Part shown: piece after piece, positions 37,785 to 47,409 of the stretch
Layout of the letters: each line of letters begins with the position of its first letter
Position numbering within the stretch: the stretch's first letter is position 1
Source of the DNA: Roseovarius bejariae
Lineage (GTDB): Bacteria; Pseudomonadota; Alphaproteobacteria; Rhodobacterales; Rhodobacteraceae
Reading direction: 5' to 3'
DNA: 64,000 bases
NCBI RefSeq assembly: GCF_009669325.1
Contig: NZ_SZWE01000001.1
Span: 682,402-746,401, forward strand
Translations under genes and position numbers: made by a program
The notes under the pieces: generated by a model
Seen by the model: only the letters and a program-made list of their open reading frames with translations
What the model was told of the DNA's origin: nothing
Databases searched by the model: none

Positions 37785-39301
37785 AACGTCACCTCGACAC
37801 CCGTCGCCTGCGCCAGCGCATCGGCGCGGATCAGCCCCGCCGCCGCCTCAAGATCCGGGGCCATGTAGCGATCCGCGCCCAGCGCGGGGATCGTGTCGCG
37901 CAGGGTTGCAAGGCCCTTTTGCAGGCGCTCAGAGGTTTTCAACGGCGCGCGTGCCTCGACGCCCTGTGCGCCACAAAGCGCCTCGACCCCGAGGATCACC
38001 GAGAGGTTGGCGTTCATCCGCTTGAGGCGGCGCGCGCCATGGGCGGCCATGCTGACGTGATCCTCCTGATTGGCGGAGGTGGGCGTTGAATCGGTCGAAC
38101 ACGGATTGGCGAGGTGCTTGTTCTCGCTCATCAGGGCGGCGGTGGTGACCTCGGCGATCATGAAGCCCGAGTTCAGCCCCGGTGCGGGCGTCAGGAAGGG
38201 CGGCAAATCGAAGCTGAGCGTCGGGTCCACCATCAGGGCCACGCGACGTTGCGCAATGGCGCCGATTTCCGACAGGGCCAGCGCGATCTGATCGGCGGCA
38301 AAGCCCACCGGCTCGGCATGGAAATTCCCGCCTGAGAGGATGCCCGCCTCGGTCACCAGAGGGTTGTCGGTGACGGCGTTGGCCTCGATCTCAAGCGTCT
38401 GCGCGGCAAAGCGCAGAAGGTCCAGCGCGGCACCCGCCACCTGTGGCTGGCACCGGATGCAATAGGGGTCTTGAACCCTCGGGTCGCCCTCGCGGTGGCT
38501 TTCGCGAATTTCGCTACCGGCCATCAGGTCGGACATGGCCTGCGCCACGTCGATCTGTCCCGGCTGGCCGCGCAGGGCGTGGATGGCCGGTTGCAGGGGT
38601 TGGGTGGAGCCCATGATCGCATCGGTCGAAAGCGCCGAGGTGACGACAGAGGCCCGCAACATTCGCATCGCGTCAAACAGTGCCGCCAAGGCGCAGGCGG
38701 TGGAAAACTGTGTGCCGTTGATGAGGGCAAGGCCCTCTTTCGGGCCAAGCACCACGGGGGCAAGACCCGCCTGTTCCAGTGCCGCGCCACCGGGCAGGCG
38801 AGTGCCGTTCAGCCACGCCTCGCCCTCGCCGATCATCACGGCGGCCAGATGGGCCAGCGGCGCCAGATCGCCCGAGGCCCCGACCGAGCCTTGCGCCGGG
38901 ATCACCGGAGTCACGCCCGCGCCGAGCATCCCCTCAAGCTGCGCGCAGATATCCCAGCGCACGCCCGAGGCCCCCCGCCCCAGCGAGACAAGTTTCAGCG
39001 CCATCATCAGGCGGGTGGTGTCCGGCTCCACCGCCTCGCCCACGCCACAGCAATGCGACAGGATCAGGTTGCGTTGCAGGGTCTCGGTATCCTCGGGCGA
39101 GATGCGCACCGAGGCGAGTTTGCCGAAGCCCGTATTGACGCCATAGATGGGCACATCGCCCTGCGCCGCCTCGCGGACCACTTCGGCCGCCTGATCGACG
39201 GCCGCGCGGGCCTCGGGGGCCAGCCGTGCCGCGGCCCCATCGCGCCAGATCGCCTCGAAGGTGGCAAGGCGCGTGGCGCCGGGTTCAAGTGTCAATGGCA
39301 T
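37781..39301 (-). CDS. hutH: Histidine ammonia-lyase
   Basis: A 506-residue lyase that deaminates histidine to trans-urocanate. The ASG tripeptide that self-cyclises to the MIO cofactor is at residues 142-144 ([15 protein letters not shown]). Also present are [15 protein letters not shown] and [24 protein letters not shown] text (here [20 protein letters not shown]). I start at the ATG at 39301, which overlaps hutI by 10 nt; a longer in-frame extension is antisense-like noise. Confidence 0.97.
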   Translation of the reverse strand: MPLTLEPGATRLATFEAIWRDGAAARLAPEARAAVDQAAEVVREAAQGDVPIYGVNTGFGKLASVRISPEDTETLQRNLILSHCCGVGEAVEPDTTRLMMALKLVSLGRGASGVRWDICAQLEGMLGAGVTPVIPAQGSVGASGDLAPLAHLAAVMIGEGEAWLNGTRLPGGAALEQAGLAPVVLGPKEGLALINGTQFSTACALAALFDAMRMLRASVVTSALSTDAIMGSTQPLQPAIHALRGQPGQIDVAQAMSDLMAGSEIRESHREGDPRVQDPYCIRCQPQVAGAALDLLRFAAQTLEIEANAVTDNPLVTEAGILSGGNFHAEPVGFAADQIALALSEIGAIAQRRVALMVDPTLSFDLPPFLTPAPGLNSGFMIAEVTTAALMSENKHLANPCSTDSTPTSANQEDHVSMAAHGARRLKRMNANLSVILGVEALCGAQGVEARAPLKTSERLQKGLATLRDTIPALGADRYMAPDLEAAAGLIRADALAQATGVEVTL

Positions 39302-40500
39302 GTTTGCCCCCCGAAAATCCGCAGTTTGAGTGAATTGATCCCGATCCGGTACGACAGTTCCGCCGGTGTCTCGACATCCCAAAGCGCCAGATCGGCGCGC
39401 TTGCCCGTCGCGATCACGCCGCAATCGTCCAGCCCCAGGGCGCGGGCGGCATTGCGCGTGGCCCCGGCCAGCGCCTCGGCGGGTGTCAGGCCGAAGAGGG
39501 TACAGGCCATGTTCATCGCCAGCAGCACCGACCCCATGGGCGACGATCCCGGGTTCCAATCGGTGGCGACGGCCATCGGCACCCCATGGGCGCGGAAGGC
39601 ATCAACGGGCGGTTTTTGCGTTTCATGCAGGGTATAGAAGGCCCCCGGTAAAAGCGTGGCAACGCTGCCCGCATCTGCCATGGCCTGCGCGTCGGCCTCG
39701 CCGGAATATTCCACGTGATCCACCGACAAGGCCCCATAGCGCGCGGCCAGGGGCGTACCGCCGAGGTTCGACAGTTGATCTGAATGCAGCTTGACCGGCA
39801 GGCCCAGTGCCTGCGCCGCGTCGAAAACGCGGGCGATCTGGGCCGGGGTAAAGGCGATCCCCTCGCAGAACCCGTCGACCGCATCCACCAGCCCTTCGGC
39901 ATGGGCGGCCCTGAGCGCGGGAATGCAAACCTCGTCGATATAGGCATCGGCATCCATGCCCTTGGGTGCCGCATGGGCCCCGAGGAACGAGGTCACGACC
40001 CGCAGCGGGCGGGCCTGTTCGATGGCCCGTGCCACGCGCAGCATCTTCAATTCGGTGTCACGATCCAGACCATAGCCCGATTTGACCTCGACCGTGGTGA
40101 CCCCTTCGGCAATCAGGGCATCGGCACGGGTCAGGGCCTGCGCCAGCAACTCGGCCTCGGGCGTATCACGGGTGGCGGTGACGGTCGAAACGATCCCGCC
40201 CCCGGCGCGCGCCACCTCCTCGTAGCTGGCCCCTTGCAGACGCATCTCGAATTCCCGCGCGCGATTGCCGCCATGTACGATATGCGTGTGGCAATCGATC
40301 AGCGCGGGGGTCAGCAACCCGCCCTCGCCGTCGATGTCCTCGGCATCGGTCGGTGCCGGGTCAACCTCGGCCATCGGCCCGACCCAGGCGATCCGATCCC
40401 CTTCGACAAGCAGGGCGGCGTCACTCAGCAGGTCATACCCCGCCCCTTCATCAGCCATCTGCGCGACAGACACGTTCTTGATCAGCAAGCGGTGCGTCAT
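39292..40500 (-). CDS. hutI: Imidazolonepropionase
   Basis: A 402-residue amidohydrolase that opens imidazolonepropionate to N-formimino-L-glutamate. It carries the metal motif [44 protein letters not shown] and [11 protein letters not shown]. First gene of the minus-strand hut operon; it faces hutF across a 71-nt gap that contains the HutC operator. Confidence 0.97.
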   Translation of the reverse strand: MTHRLLIKNVSVAQMADEGAGYDLLSDAALLVEGDRIAWVGPMAEVDPAPTDAEDIDGEGGLLTPALIDCHTHIVHGGNRAREFEMRLQGASYEEVARAGGGIVSTVTATRDTPEAELLAQALTRADALIAEGVTTVEVKSGYGLDRDTELKMLRVARAIEQARPLRVVTSFLGAHAAPKGMDADAYIDEVCIPALRAAHAEGLVDAVDGFCEGIAFTPAQIARVFDAAQALGLPVKLHSDQLSNLGGTPLAARYGALSVDHVEYSGEADAQAMADAGSVATLLPGAFYTLHETQKPPVDAFRAHGVPMAVATDWNPGSSPMGSVLLAMNMACTLFGLTPAEALAGATRNAARALGLDDCGVIATGKRADLALWDVETPAELSYRIGINSLKLRIFGGQTCH

Positions 40501-40521
40501 TCATCCATCCTTGCGAATTAA

Positions 40522-40550
40522 CCTACATAACGGTAATATGTAGGTACATA
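40522..40550. promoter_or_regulatory. HutC operator: two overlapping palindromes between hutI and hutF
   Basis: CCTACATA-N7-TATGTAGG (40522-40544) shares its right arm with TATGTA-GG-TACATA (40537-40550). The ATGTA...TACAT core resembles known HutC sites. It sits centrally in the 71-nt divergent gap, so one repressor can control both operons. Confidence 0.8.
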
Positions 40551-40571
40551 TTTTGTCAATGGAGTCGACCA

Positions 40572-41936
40572 ATGCAGGAAATCCATGCGCAACAGGCACT
40601 TATGCCGCAAGGCTGGGTCAGTGATCTTCGGCTGACCATCGACGCGGGCCGCATCGCGCGAATCTCTCATGGGGCAGCAGAGGGCCTGCCATCGGTCGAT
40701 ATGCTGCTGCCTGCGCCGGTGAACCTGCACAGCCACGCCTTTCAACGCGCCATGGCAGGCCTGACCGAAACCCGCGGCCCCGACCCGCGCGACAGTTTCT
40801 GGACATGGCGGCAGCTCATGTACCGCTTTCTCGACCGCCTCACGCCCGATCATGTGCAGGCCATTGCCGAACTGGTCTTCATGGAGATGCTGGAGGCCGG
40901 GTACGGCGGGGTGGCCGAATTCCATTACCTGCACCACGATATCGGCGGCGTGCCCTATGCCAACCTGCCCGAGATGGCACAGCGGATCGCCACGGCGGCG
41001 CAGGGTGCGGGGCTGGGCCTGACCCTGCTGCCGGTGCTTTACATGCAGGGCGGATGTGACGGGCGGGCCTTGCAGGGCGGGCAACGGCGGTTCGGATGCG
41101 ATGCCGAGTTGTTTGCACGGCTGCATTCGGACAGCGCCGCGATCATCGCCGAGGGCCCCGAGGATTTCGGCATCGGTATCGCGCCGCATTCCCTGCGCGC
41201 CGTCACGCCCGAGGCCCTGGACAGTGTGCGTGGCATCAGCCCCATCGGCCCGATCCACATGCACCTTGCCGAACAGGTGGCCGAGGTCGAGGAAGTCGAG
41301 GCGCATCACGGCGCGCGGCCCGTGGAATGGCTTTTGAACCATACGGATGTGACCCCCGACTGGTGCCTGATCCACTGCACGCAGATGACCGACGCAGAGA
41401 CCAAAGGGCTGGCCGAAACCGGCGCCGTGGCCGGGCTGTGCCCGATCACCGAATCCAGCCTTGGCGACGGTATCTTCAACGGCACCGATTACCGCGCCGC
41501 CGGGGGGCGTTTTGGCGTGGGGTCCGACAGCAACATTCACATCGCCCTGTGGGAGGAACTGGCGACGCTGGACTATTCGCAGCGCCTGCGCGACCGAAGC
41601 CGCGCCGCCATGGCCACCGCCGAACAGTCCACCGGCCGCGTGGTGTTCGACGCCGTCACCCAAGCCGGGGCACAGGCCGCCGGACGCGCATCGGGGCGCA
41701 TTGCCGAAGGCCGGTTCGCCGATCTGATCGGCATCTCCACCGACAATGAATTCCTGTGCAACCGCCGCGGCGATACCGCCCTCGACAGCCTCATATTCAC
41801 CGGCCGGGGCCGCGCCTGCGTCACCGATGTCTGGAGCGCCGGGCGCCACATGGTAAAGGAGGGTCGCCACATTGACCGTGATCGCATAGTAAGGGATTTC
41901 ATCAAGGTGACCCAGCAACTCGGGCAAGAGATATGA
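40572..41936 (+). CDS. hutF: Formimidoylglutamate deiminase
   Basis: A 454-residue amidohydrolase that deaminates N-formimino-L-glutamate to N-formylglutamate and ammonia. It contains the metal motif LLPAPVNLHSHAFQRAMAG, IHMHLAEQVAEVEE, WCLIHCTQMT and RFGVGSDSNIHI. The presence of HutF together with HutG identifies the five-step pathway. Its stop overlaps the hutC start (ATGA). Confidence 0.95.
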   Translation: MQEIHAQQALMPQGWVSDLRLTIDAGRIARISHGAAEGLPSVDMLLPAPVNLHSHAFQRAMAGLTETRGPDPRDSFWTWRQLMYRFLDRLTPDHVQAIAELVFMEMLEAGYGGVAEFHYLHHDIGGVPYANLPEMAQRIATAAQGAGLGLTLLPVLYMQGGCDGRALQGGQRRFGCDAELFARLHSDSAAIIAEGPEDFGIGIAPHSLRAVTPEALDSVRGISPIGPIHMHLAEQVAEVEEVEAHHGARPVEWLLNHTDVTPDWCLIHCTQMTDAETKGLAETGAVAGLCPITESSLGDGIFNGTDYRAAGGRFGVGSDSNIHIALWEELATLDYSQRLRDRSRAAMATAEQSTGRVVFDAVTQAGAQAAGRASGRIAEGRFADLIGISTDNEFLCNRRGDTALDSLIFTGRGRACVTDVWSAGRHMVKEGRHIDRDRIVRDFIKVTQQLGQEI

Positions 41937-42637
41937 CGACATCGAGCCGCCTGTCATGGAAGGACGTGCGTGACGAGATTCACGACGCGATCCTGACCGG
42001 GCGCTATGCCCCGGGCGACCGCCTGCCGCGGGATGCGGATATCGCCGAGGATCTGAACTGTGCCCGGTCGACCGTGCAGCGCGCGATGCAGGACCTCTCG
42101 GACAGCGGCCTGATCGAACGCCGCCGCAAGGGGGGCACCCGTGTCCGCCGCGATCCGGTCACGCGGGCCACACTGGACATTCCGATCACGCGCCGCGAGG
42201 TCGAACAGAAAGGTGGGCGGTATAGCTACCAGTTGCTCCACAGCGCCGAGGAACCCGCCCCGCGCGAGGTTCTGGCCGCGTTCGAACTGGGCACCGCGCC
42301 GCGCCAGATGCAAAGGGTCGAGGCCCTGCATTTGTCAGACGGCAAACCCTATCTTCTCGAAGATCGCTGGATCTGTCTGGAAACCGTGCCCGAGATTCGC
42401 GATCTGGACCTCCAACGCGAAAGCGCGAACGAATGGCTCGTCGTCAACAAACCCTATAGCCGCTGCGACGTTAAATTCTACGCGATCTCGGCGGATGATC
42501 ACGTGGCCGACGTGCTTCAGACGGCCCCGGGCGCGGCGCTGTTCGTGATCGAGCGGACCACCTGGATCGACACCGCACCGATCACCACGGTCAAGGGGAT
42601 CACCGCACCGGGGTATCAACTCCTGACCACGACCTGA
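41933..42637 (+). CDS. hutC: Histidine utilization repressor HutC (GntR family)
   Basis: A 234-residue GntR/HutC-type regulator. The winged helix-turn-helix spans residues ~8-75 (VRDEIHDAILTGRYAPGDRLPRD...CARSTVQRAMQDLSDSGLIERRRKGGTRV), followed by a UTRA ligand domain. HutC proteins respond to urocanate. It is translationally coupled to hutF, and the palindromes at 40522-40550 are the likely operator, giving autoregulation. Confidence 0.95.
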   Translation: MTTSSRLSWKDVRDEIHDAILTGRYAPGDRLPRDADIAEDLNCARSTVQRAMQDLSDSGLIERRRKGGTRVRRDPVTRATLDIPITRREVEQKGGRYSYQLLHSAEEPAPREVLAAFELGTAPRQMQRVEALHLSDGKPYLLEDRWICLETVPEIRDLDLQRESANEWLVVNKPYSRCDVKFYAISADDHVADVLQTAPGAALFVIERTTWIDTAPITTVKGITAPGYQLLTTT

Positions 42638-42736
42638 GGGCGCGGCCTGTCGAGTGGTTGCCACGGGCCCAATGTTCAGCGTATCACGGCATCAACCCTG
42701 CCCGGGCCCGGCCCGGTCGCAACACTGGACGATCAC

Positions 42737-43867
42737 ATGACGAAAACCGCCCTCATTACAGGCATCACCGGTCAGGATGGCTCCTACCTTGCCGAGTTTC
42801 TTTTGGAAAAGGGATACGAGGTGCATGGCATCAAGCGCCGTGCCTCGCTGTTCAACACCCAGCGGATCGACCATATTTTCGAAGACCCGCATGTGGAACA
42901 TGCCCGGCTCAAGCTGCACTATGGCGACTTGACCGACAGTTCCAACCTCACCCGCATCCTGTCGGAGGTGCGCCCCGACGAGGTGTATAACCTCGCCGCG
43001 CAAAGCCATGTGGCCGTCAGCTTCGAGTCGCCGGAATACACGGCAGACGTGGACGCCATCGGCACCCTGCGCCTGTTGGAGGCGATCCGGTTTCTGGGCA
43101 TGGAAAAGACCTGCAAGTTCTATCAGGCCTCGACCTCGGAACTTTACGGCTTGGTGCAGGAAACGCCCCAGACCGAAACAACGCCCTTTCACCCGCGCAG
43201 CCCCTATGCGGTGGCCAAGCTGTATGCCTATTGGATCACGGTGAACTACCGTGAGGCTTACGGCATGTATGCCTGCAACGGCATCCTGTTCAATCACGAA
43301 AGCCCCCGGCGCGGCGAAACCTTCGTGACCCGCAAGATCACCCGCGGCATGGCCAATATCGCCCAAGGGCTGGAGCCCTGCCTTTACATGGGCAACATCG
43401 ACGCGCTGCGCGATTGGGGCCACGCCAAGGATTACGTGCGGATGCAGTGGATGATGCTGCAACAGGACACACCCGATGATTTCGTCATCGCCACGGGAAA
43501 ACAGTATTCGGTGCGCGAGTTCATCACCTGGTCCGCCGAAGAGCTTGGAATCACGTTGAAATTCGAAGGTGAGGGTATCGACGAGGTCGCCAAGGTCGAG
43601 GCCGTGACCGGCAACATGGCGCCCGGCCTGAAACCCGGCGACGTGGTGATGCGCATCGACCCGGGCTATTTCCGGCCCGCCGAGGTGGAAACCCTGCTGG
43701 GCGATCCGGCCAAGGCCAAGCGCGACCTGGGCTGGGTGCCCGAGATCACCGCCCGCGAGATGTGCTCCGAGATGGTGGCCGAAGACCTGCGCGCGGCACA
43801 GCGCGCCCGCATCCTGATGGATCACGGCCACGGTGCGCCCATTTCCCGCGAGGACGGCAACAGATGA
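42737..43867 (+). CDS. gmd: GDP-mannose 4,6-dehydratase
   Basis: A 376-residue extended SDR enzyme that converts GDP-D-mannose to GDP-4-keto-6-deoxy-D-mannose with bound NADP+. It has [33 protein letters not shown] at the N-terminus, the catalytic STSE ([10 protein letters not shown]), the YAVAK active-site Tyr/Lys and [21 protein letters not shown]. First gene of a three-gene run with ATGA overlaps; it feeds the two following enzymes. Confidence 0.97.
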   Translation: MTKTALITGITGQDGSYLAEFLLEKGYEVHGIKRRASLFNTQRIDHIFEDPHVEHARLKLHYGDLTDSSNLTRILSEVRPDEVYNLAAQSHVAVSFESPEYTADVDAIGTLRLLEAIRFLGMEKTCKFYQASTSELYGLVQETPQTETTPFHPRSPYAVAKLYAYWITVNYREAYGMYACNGILFNHESPRRGETFVTRKITRGMANIAQGLEPCLYMGNIDALRDWGHAKDYVRMQWMMLQQDTPDDFVIATGKQYSVREFITWSAEELGITLKFEGEGIDEVAKVEAVTGNMAPGLKPGDVVMRIDPGYFRPAEVETLLGDPAKAKRDLGWVPEITAREMCSEMVAEDLRAAQRARILMDHGHGAPISREDGNR

Positions 43868-44799
43868 GCGATACCCCCCGCCTTCTTCTGACCGGCGGCG
43901 GCGGTATGGTGGGGCGCAACATCCGCGCCCATCCCACCGCGCAGGGATGGGAGGTTCTGGCCCCCACCCGCGCCGAGCTTGACCTTACGCATCCGCAAGC
44001 CGTGGCCGAGTATATCGCCGCGGCCAAGCCCGACCTGATCATTCATGCGGCAGGCCGCGTTGGCGGCATTCACGCCAACATGGCCAACCCGGTGGCCTTT
44101 CTGGACGATAACGCCATGATCGGGCGCAACGTGATCATGGGCGCATGGCGCGGCGGGGTGCGCAACCTTCTCAACCTCGCCTCCACCTGCATGTACCCGC
44201 GCGCGGCGGAAAACCCGCTGCGCGAGGAGATGATCCTGACCGCGCCGTTGGAGCCCACAAACGAGGGCTATGCCTTGGCCAAGATCATGGCCATGCGCCT
44301 TTGCGAATACATCCGCCGCGAGGATATGGACGCACAGTACAAGACCTTGATTCCCTGCAATCTTTACGGGCTTTACGACAGTTTCGACCCGGCCCGCTCA
44401 CACCTTGTTCCGGCGATCATTCACAAGGTGCACGAGGCCCGCGAAAGTGGCGCCGAGAGCGTTGAGATTTGGGGCGACGGAACCGCCCGGCGCGAGTTCA
44501 TGTTCGCCGGTGATCTGGCCGATGCGATCTGGACCGCCGCCGGGGATATGGCAGCCCTGCCCGACGCCATGAACATCGGCCTTGGTCATGACCACACGAT
44601 CAACGACTATTACGCCACGGTCGCCGACGTCATCGGCTGGACAGGTGATTTCACCCATGACCTCAGCAAACCCACCGGCATGAAACAAAAGCTGTGCTCG
44701 GTAGAACGGCAAACGGCATGGGGTTGGAGCGCGCCAACCAGCCTGCGCGACGGGATCGCCCGCACCTATCAGCATTATCTGGAGCAACTGAGCACATGA
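43864..44799 (+). CDS. GDP-L-fucose synthase-like epimerase/reductase (Fcl or ColC)
   Basis: A 311-residue SDR. The ATG at 43864 overlaps the gmd stop. It has the nucleotide motif [13 protein letters not shown]. The catalytic Ser/Cys of GDP-fucose synthase lie in LASTCMYP, Tyr/Lys in GYALAK, and the His in [18 protein letters not shown]-fucose synthase does 3,5-epimerisation and 4-reduction. The related ColC does 5-epimerisation and 4-reduction in colitose synthesis. Both use the same residues, so the neighbouring 3-dehydratase-like gene decides the likelier reading (ColC). Confidence 0.88.
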   Translation: MSDTPRLLLTGGGGMVGRNIRAHPTAQGWEVLAPTRAELDLTHPQAVAEYIAAAKPDLIIHAAGRVGGIHANMANPVAFLDDNAMIGRNVIMGAWRGGVRNLLNLASTCMYPRAAENPLREEMILTAPLEPTNEGYALAKIMAMRLCEYIRREDMDAQYKTLIPCNLYGLYDSFDPARSHLVPAIIHKVHEARESGAESVEIWGDGTARREFMFAGDLADAIWTAAGDMAALPDAMNIGLGHDHTINDYYATVADVIGWTGDFTHDLSKPTGMKQKLCSVERQTAWGWSAPTSLRDGIARTYQHYLEQLST

Positions 44800-45962
44800 G
44801 CGCCAAGTACCCCCTCGCCACCTCGACATGGGATCAGGCGGAATATGACGCCCTGAACCGCGTGATCGCCTCGGATATGTTCTCGATGGGACCCGAGGTG
44901 AAAGCCTATGAGGAAGAGTTCGCCGCCCATTTCGGCACCCGCTTTGCTGTGATGGTGAATTCGGGCAGTTCGGCCAACCTTCTGATGACGGCGGCCCTGT
45001 TTTACACGCAGAACGACAAGTTGAAGCTGCAACCGGGGGACGAGGTGATCGTGCCTGCGGTCAGTTGGTCGACCACCTATTACCCGCTGGGCCAATACGG
45101 GTTGCGGATGAAGTTCGTGGATATCGACGCGGGCACGCTCAATTACGATCTGGACGCCCTGCGCGAGGCCGTGACGGACAAGACCCGCGCGATCATGGTG
45201 GTGAACCTGCTTGGAAACCCAAATGATTTCAACGCGATAAGTGAGATCATTGGTGACCGTGACATCGCCGTGATCGAAGACAACTGTGAATCCATGGGCG
45301 CCACGTTTGATGGCAAACAGGCGGGCACCTTCGGGGTCATGGGCAGCTATTCGTCCTTCTTCTCGCACCATATTTCCACCATGGAAGGCGGCATGGTGGT
45401 CACCGACGACGAGGAGCTTTACCACGTCATGCTGTCGCTGCGCGCCCATGGCTGGACGCGCAATTTGCCCAAGGAAAACCACGTCACCGGCACCAAAAGC
45501 GACGATCCCTTCTACGAAAGCTTCCGCTTCGTCCTGCCGGGCTATAACCTGCGGCCCTTGGAAATGTCAGGGGCCTTGGGGCGCGAACAGATCCGCAAAC
45601 TGCCCGGGTTGATCGAAGGCCGCCGCGCCAATGGGGCCATGGTGCAAGAACACCTCTCCAATCACCGCCTGTTCACGATCCAACAGGAAATCGGCCAATC
45701 AAGCTGGTTCGGGTTTTCGCTGGTCCTGCGCCCCGAGGCCGGGATCACCCGCCCCGAATTCGTGGCTCAGCTTGTCGAAAAAGGCTTTGAATGTCGCCCC
45801 ATCGTGGCCGGGAACTTCGCGCGGAGCGAAGTCATGCGGTTCTTCCCGCATGACATTCACGGCGCGTTGCCGAATGCCGATTACATTGATGAAAACGGCC
45901 TGTTCATCGGCAACCACCATTATCCGATTACCGAGGCGGTCGAGGCGCTTTCAGGCCTCTGA
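44796..45962 (+). CDS. DegT-fold PLP enzyme with His-His active site, probable GDP-4-keto-6-deoxymannose 3-dehydratase (ColD-like)
   Basis: A 388-residue member of the DegT/DnrJ/EryC1/StrS fold. The PLP-ring Asp is present (AVIEDNCESMGATFDG). At the position of the Schiff-base lysine the sequence is SSFFSHHISTMEGGM, with His instead of Lys. Known His variants are sugar 3-dehydratases (ColD, and the iron-sulfur enzyme RfbH/E1). The cysteine cluster of E1 is missing, so ColD fits better. It is coupled to gmd and the reductase by ATGA overlaps. An ordinary aminotransferase role is unlikely. Confidence 0.82.
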   Translation: MSAKYPLATSTWDQAEYDALNRVIASDMFSMGPEVKAYEEEFAAHFGTRFAVMVNSGSSANLLMTAALFYTQNDKLKLQPGDEVIVPAVSWSTTYYPLGQYGLRMKFVDIDAGTLNYDLDALREAVTDKTRAIMVVNLLGNPNDFNAISEIIGDRDIAVIEDNCESMGATFDGKQAGTFGVMGSYSSFFSHHISTMEGGMVVTDDEELYHVMLSLRAHGWTRNLPKENHVTGTKSDDPFYESFRFVLPGYNLRPLEMSGALGREQIRKLPGLIEGRRANGAMVQEHLSNHRLFTIQQEIGQSSWFGFSLVLRPEAGITRPEFVAQLVEKGFECRPIVAGNFARSEVMRFFPHDIHGALPNADYIDENGLFIGNHHYPITEAVEALSGL

Positions 45963-45977
45963 CCGCCCGCCGCACGT

Positions 45978-46481
45978 TCAGCTGCCGCCCGCGCCCGGGC
46001 CTGTTGGCTTGAACTCGACCTTGAGAACGCCGCTTACGTCGGGTTCATAGACGACGATCTGTTGCGGAATGCGGATGGCAACCTGCGCCCCGGTATCGCT
46101 GGTCGACCAGGGGCGTTCGGTTCGCATGCAGGTGGCTTGCGCCCCGGCGTAGTCGCCCATCGGGGCCACTTCGGGCATGAATTGCAGACCGCGAACAACG
46201 GTTTCGCCGTTCACCGTGACAGACCCGGTTTCGACCACCCGCGCCGCCTTGAACTTGGTCAGAACCGATTGCCGCTCGCTTTGCGCCCAAACGCCGCAAA
46301 CCGCCGTCCGCCCGGCACTTTCACGAATTTCGGCGGCCACGGTCAGGCCGCCGCCACTGCTAAAGGTGCCGCCATCCAGAACCGGGTTGGCCCCCAGCGT
46401 GGCGTTGCCCGCCGGTTGCACCGTGGTGCACGCCGCCAGACCAAGGGTCAGGGCGCTGGTGATGATCTTGGGTGTCGTCAT
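45978..46481 (-). CDS. Putative lipoprotein of unknown function
   Basis: A 167-residue protein with a lipoprotein signal (MTTPKIITSALTLGLAACTT; lipobox LAAC, Cys18). The mature part has two further cysteines (RTAVCGVWAQ and AQATCMRTE), a likely disulfide, and a mostly beta-strand pattern. It ends in a Pro/Gly-rich tail. No family is recognised. It converges with the ColD-like gene with a 15-nt gap. Confidence 0.75.
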   Translation of the reverse strand: MTTPKIITSALTLGLAACTTVQPAGNATLGANPVLDGGTFSSGGGLTVAAEIRESAGRTAVCGVWAQSERQSVLTKFKAARVVETGSVTVNGETVVRGLQFMPEVAPMGDYAGAQATCMRTERPWSTSDTGAQVAIRIPQQIVVYEPDVSGVLKVEFKPTGPGAGGS

Positions 46482-46530
46482 GGTCGCTCTCCCGTCAATG
46501 GTTTTGGCTCAAGGCCGGACCTTCAAGACC

Positions 46531-47409
46531 CTAGCCTGCTGTATCGCCCGCGGCAAATGCCGCCGTTTCCTTGAGCATCTCAGGATACCACCGTTCCAGC
46601 GTGGGCAAAAACGCTTCGCGCAGGCGCGCCACCTGTTCGGGCGTCAAATCCTCTTTCCACGCCCCGGCCTTGCCCTTGGCGAAAAAGCTCTCCATCCCCT
46701 CGGGACGCTCGCGGAAGCCAAGGCTTTCCTCTTGCTTCTTCATCGCGTCAAAGCTGGTGGATTTGATGGCATAGGCCAGCTTGGGCTTGTCCACCTGAAC
46801 CTTGAGGAATTTCTCCAACAACGCCCTCACCGTGGGCGCCGGTTTGGCCAGCATATCCTCGTAACGGATAACGTGCAGCGGCAGGCCCGGTGCATTGGCC
46901 CAAGCCTCCACATGATCGTCCCAACGGCCCAACAGCTCATATATCCCGGTCTCGGTGCCCATGACCATATCGGGGTTGGTCATGCGATTGATCGCCTCGT
47001 CCAGATCACAGCCCTGGTGGCGCGCAAAACTGGGCGCAAGGTCAAAGGGATTGCGCAGGATATAGATCGCCGCCGCGGTGACCTCGGGCGGGATCACATC
47101 CACCCCCTCCGTGCGCACCACCTGACAGTGGGTCTTGACGAAATGATGGTTGGGCTTGGAGGCCGCGATGCGCCGCAGGGCGGCGGGCCGCACCTTCAAC
47201 CACTCCTCGACCGTCCGGCCCGTATAGGTGCCCCCTGCCGCCGCGTCGAAAAAATCGCTGCGCACGTCGCCGGTGGTGAACTGGCGCAGGTTGTTGATAT
47301 CCGGCGCCTGCCCTTTCGGCATGAAGTAATGCGCCAGAAGGCTGCGCATCCACGTGTTGCCCGACTTGGGGTAAGAGGCCAGCCAGATGATCCGCTGTAG
47401 ATTACTCAT
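46531..47409 (-). CDS. PAPS-dependent sulfotransferase 1
   Basis: A 292-residue sulfotransferase. The 5'-phosphosulfate loop is IIWLASYPKSGNTWMRSLLAHYF, and the 3'-phosphate-binding segment is YILRNPFDLAPSFARHQG. The C-terminal region (GFRERPEGMESFFAKGKAGAWKEDLTPEQVARL) matches the carbohydrate/aryl sulfotransferase tail. It transfers sulfate from PAPS to an unknown acceptor, probably a surface sugar given the neighbours. It overlaps the next sulfotransferase gene by 8 nt. Confidence 0.9.
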   Translation of the reverse strand: MSNLQRIIWLASYPKSGNTWMRSLLAHYFMPKGQAPDINNLRQFTTGDVRSDFFDAAAGGTYTGRTVEEWLKVRPAALRRIAASKPNHHFVKTHCQVVRTEGVDVIPPEVTAAAIYILRNPFDLAPSFARHQGCDLDEAINRMTNPDMVMGTETGIYELLGRWDDHVEAWANAPGLPLHVIRYEDMLAKPAPTVRALLEKFLKVQVDKPKLAYAIKSTSFDAMKKQEESLGFRERPEGMESFFAKGKAGAWKEDLTPEQVARLREAFLPTLERWYPEMLKETAAFAAGDTAG

